Made by a program: the position numbers and the translations under genes
The notes under the pieces: model-generated
The model's database searches: none
What the model was told of the DNA's origin: nothing
What the model saw: the letters and a program-made list of their open reading frames with translations, nothing else
Part shown: piece after piece, positions 62,323 through 64,000 of the stretch
Numbering within the stretch: the stretch's first letter is position 1
How the letters are laid out: every line of letters begins with the position of its first letter
Assembly: GCA_035625725.1 (NCBI GenBank)
Contig: DASPPB010000080.1
Span: 3,736-67,735, forward strand
Length of the DNA stretch: 64,000 bases
Source: GJ-E10 sp035625725
Lineage (GTDB): Bacteria > Pseudomonadota > Gammaproteobacteria > Burkholderiales > Burkholderiaceae_F
Reading direction: 5' to 3'

Positions 62323-63270
62323 TTACTTCTCGCCCCCGGGAAAGCTCGCATTCAACAGCGCCGCCAGCCGGGCACCCGCGAGCTCAAGTCGGCCGGGAAT
62401 TAACTGGGTTGCCGTGTCGATGTATGTCTTATCGAGCACGACGATACCCTCGGAGGGCTGGTTACAGACAAAGCCGCGATACTGGTACGCAACCTTGCGT
62501 GCCAATGCATTGCTCTCCAGAGCCCATTGCAGCGGCGTTCCCGCAAGCCGGCTAGGGGGAATCGTTCGTGCTTCGCGAGCGAGGTAATCGAGCGCCGCAT
62601 CCGTGGGTCCAGCCCGATTCGTGACGCGCAGACCCAGCGACAGGTTCACGAGATCGTTGTCCCACACGGCGTGCAGTTCGCGCTTGCCTCTCGTTTTCAC
62701 GCCGGCCAAAGCAACCACGACATCGTTGCCGCCGCGATCCGTTGCACTGCCCTGCGAGTCGAGAACGCCCGGGGCATAGACATTTGATGCGGCATGTAGC
62801 GGCTGATGTATGTCCCCCACCAAGTGCACGATCCACTTAAGCGCTTCATTGCGCTCCCGAACCGGGCGGGTGGAATCGCGCAAAACGGAGAGCAACCGCT
62901 CAACTTGCTGGGTCGCGCACTCGCCGCTGTCGGGACACCAAGTAGCGGTCCGCGCAATGGGTCCGCAGACGGGAATGTCATCGAAATGCCGAAACGGCCG
63001 GTCGGCCGGCGTGCGGCGGATCTCGTCAGCCCAGGTCGAAACCTGTGCCAGCGTGGTCCTGCCCGACGGATTGCCGTCTTTGTCGAGATCGTCGGCCAAA
63101 AGCAGGGCCACCTGCGCGCGGGCCTCATCGTTCAAAAGTCGATCCGCGACACCGCCGACGGCACGGTGACCAACGGGTCCCCAAGCGTGGGCCAACGTCA
63201 TCATGGCGGCCAGCAGTGCGGCTACCAAATATCTGGCCGATGAGCCTTTCACGATGTTCGGCGCCCGCAT
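62323..63270 (-). CDS. Secreted S1/P1-type nuclease
   Basis: Zinc-dependent single-strand nuclease, 315 residues. A signal peptide (ARYLVAALLAAMMTLAHA) ends exactly before W, the mature N-terminal tryptophan that binds zinc in this family (WGPVGHRAVGG). Other ligands are in VSTWADEIR, RHFDDIPV, VHLVGDIHQPLHA, DRGGNDVVV and HAVWDNDLV. The start at 63270 has a GGAAAG site; ATG at 63294 is an alternative. It would degrade external or periplasmic RNA and DNA, perhaps for phosphate or nucleoside use. Confidence 0.92.
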   Translation of the reverse strand: MRAPNIVKGSSARYLVAALLAAMMTLAHAWGPVGHRAVGGVADRLLNDEARAQVALLLADDLDKDGNPSGRTTLAQVSTWADEIRRTPADRPFRHFDDIPVCGPIARTATWCPDSGECATQQVERLLSVLRDSTRPVRERNEALKWIVHLVGDIHQPLHAASNVYAPGVLDSQGSATDRGGNDVVVALAGVKTRGKRELHAVWDNDLVNLSLGLRVTNRAGPTDAALDYLAREARTIPPSRLAGTPLQWALESNALARKVAYQYRGFVCNQPSEGIVVLDKTYIDTATQLIPGRLELAGARLAALLNASFPGGEK

Positions 63271-63294
63271 TTGGCCGTCTTTCCAATCCTTCAT

Positions 63295-63793
63295 GAGCAA
63301 GGTCTGACGGAGTATTGCATCCCGAGATGAACGGTTACCACAAAAAATTGCCCATCGACACAATCAGCGCCGACCCCGACTTCGCACCACCTCCATCAAT
63401 ATCGAGTTCAGCACCCAATGGCGCACAGAAACGCCGTCCCAGCGCCCGCCGCTTCTCCGAATTCCGATTCGACCGACTTCCTTGGCGTATGCGTGCGCGC
63501 GGCCAGCAACCTCCGCCACCCGCCCATGTGCCGTCCCGGCGTGATTGCACCGATTCCGAGTTTGGCATACCGGCCAGCCTCCTAAGTTGCCATGTCTGGT
63601 GAGGCAAGGCGGCAGAACACAAAGTTCACTTCCCCCACGCGAAGCACTCCGACAAAAGCCCCGGATCTGTCTTCATTAGAGCCGGCCTCCGCAGACGCGG
63701 AGCGTCTCCTCTCTTGGAGTGCACGGCAGTGCTCCGCCCGCGTCGGATGCAGCAGCGGCTGCTCGTGGCGCTAAGCAAGACCTAGATCCGACC
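63295..63793. other. Intergenic region between the S1/P1 nuclease and lrgB
   Basis: About 500 bp with no supported gene. A possible 95-codon plus-strand frame at 63315 is proline-rich and has no family features. The one structured site is the hairpin at 63687-63702. Promoters for the nuclease gene should lie at the left end. Confidence 0.4.
63687..63702 (-). terminator. Hairpin downstream of lrgB
   Basis: Perfect six-base stem CTCCGC and GCGGAG around a four-base loop, about 90 bp past the lrgB stop in its direction of transcription. A second overlapping inverted repeat (GGAGCGTCTCC) adjoins it. There is no T-tract, so this is at most a weak or factor-assisted terminator. Confidence 0.3.
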
Positions 63794-64000
63794 CTAGCCC
63801 ATCCAGCGCATCAGTATCGGCATCAGCCAGGGAAGAAGAACCGCGGTGAGCAAACCGTTCAAGCCCATTCCTAGCGCCGCAAACGCGCCCGTTTGTTCTC
63901 CGATCTGAAAAGCGCGCGCCGTTCCGATGCCATGGGATGCAATCCCTAAGGAGAAGCCGCGCACCGCCGGATCTCGGCAATTCATCAAGCGATAGACCCA
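63794..64000 (-). CDS. lrgB: LrgB family protein (partial, 3' end)
   Basis: The last 68 codons of a gene that begins beyond the right edge. The fragment carries the C-terminal LrgB/CidB signature SLGIASHGIGTARAFQIGEQ, followed by a final hydrophobic segment (MGLNGLLTAVLLPWLMPIL). LrgB works with the LrgA holin-like protein and is implicated in murein hydrolase control or organic acid and glycolate transport. The partner lrgA would lie outside the window. Confidence 0.88.
   Translation of the reverse strand, partial: WVYRLMNCRDPAVRGFSLGIASHGIGTARAFQIGEQTGAFAALGMGLNGLLTAVLLPWLMPILMRWMG

Overview
This is a GC-rich, densely coded bacterial chromosome segment. The best overall fit is a betaproteobacterium of the order Burkholderiales. 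The main reason is one continuous TCA and methylcitrate block (lpd-odhB-odhA-gltA-sdhE-sdhBADC, a divergent GntR regulator, then mdh-prpBCD-acnA), an arrangement I associate with Bordetella-like genomes. Class I PHB synthesis genes (phaC, phaB, phaR), E. coli-like SdhB and RimO, BamD and a ccm-type cytochrome c maturation system agree with this. The assignment rests on recall of gene order, not on a search.

Region 1 (1-5.6 kb) is a respiratory cluster. On the minus strand lies a divergent cbb3-type haem-copper oxidase: catalytic subunit CcoN, an enlarged mono-haem CcoO, a 214-residue two-helix protein without haem motifs, four small membrane proteins (33 to 93 residues) and the start of an exported protein that runs off the window. 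On the plus strand are a CcoS-like protein and an anchored mono-haem cytochrome c, preceded by a Fur-box-like palindrome. No CcoP with haem-c motifs is visible. Region 2 (5.6-8.0 kb) is ccmABCD, which exports haem for maturation of such cytochromes.

Region 3 (8.0-26.8 kb) holds mostly housekeeping genes: ispDF, mfd, serB, rimO, phaR-phaB-phaC (no thiolase phaA), a YfiH/LACC1-type protein, rluD, bamD, a DinG-type helicase coupled to a YdcH-family protein, a PP2C phosphatase, an exported coiled-coil protein and zapE.

Region 4 (26.8-46.7 kb) is central carbon metabolism: all three 2-oxoglutarate dehydrogenase components, citrate synthase, the complete succinate dehydrogenase with its flavinylation factor, malate dehydrogenase, the three methylcitrate-cycle enzymes and aconitase. 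These genes could oxidise acetyl-CoA and propionyl-CoA together. A GntR regulator sits at the sdh/mdh divergence, with a palindrome over a likely mdh promoter.

Region 5 (46.7-64 kb) is more variable. It carries a PIN-domain protein, a YbdL-type aminotransferase, a RutE-type nitroreductase, rmuC, a large FtsX-type permease, a GlcG/HbpS-type exported protein, glyoxalase I, a thioesterase, a gene-poor stretch near 55.7-57.4 kb, a GDCCVxC small protein, a natural fusion of an alpha/beta-hydrolase esterase to a Baeyer-Villiger monooxygenase, an acyl-CoA ligase, an S1/P1 nuclease and the 3' part of lrgB. I found no rRNA, tRNA, CRISPR array or intact insertion sequence. The least ordinary signals are the divergent oxidase cluster and the esterase-monooxygenase fusion.
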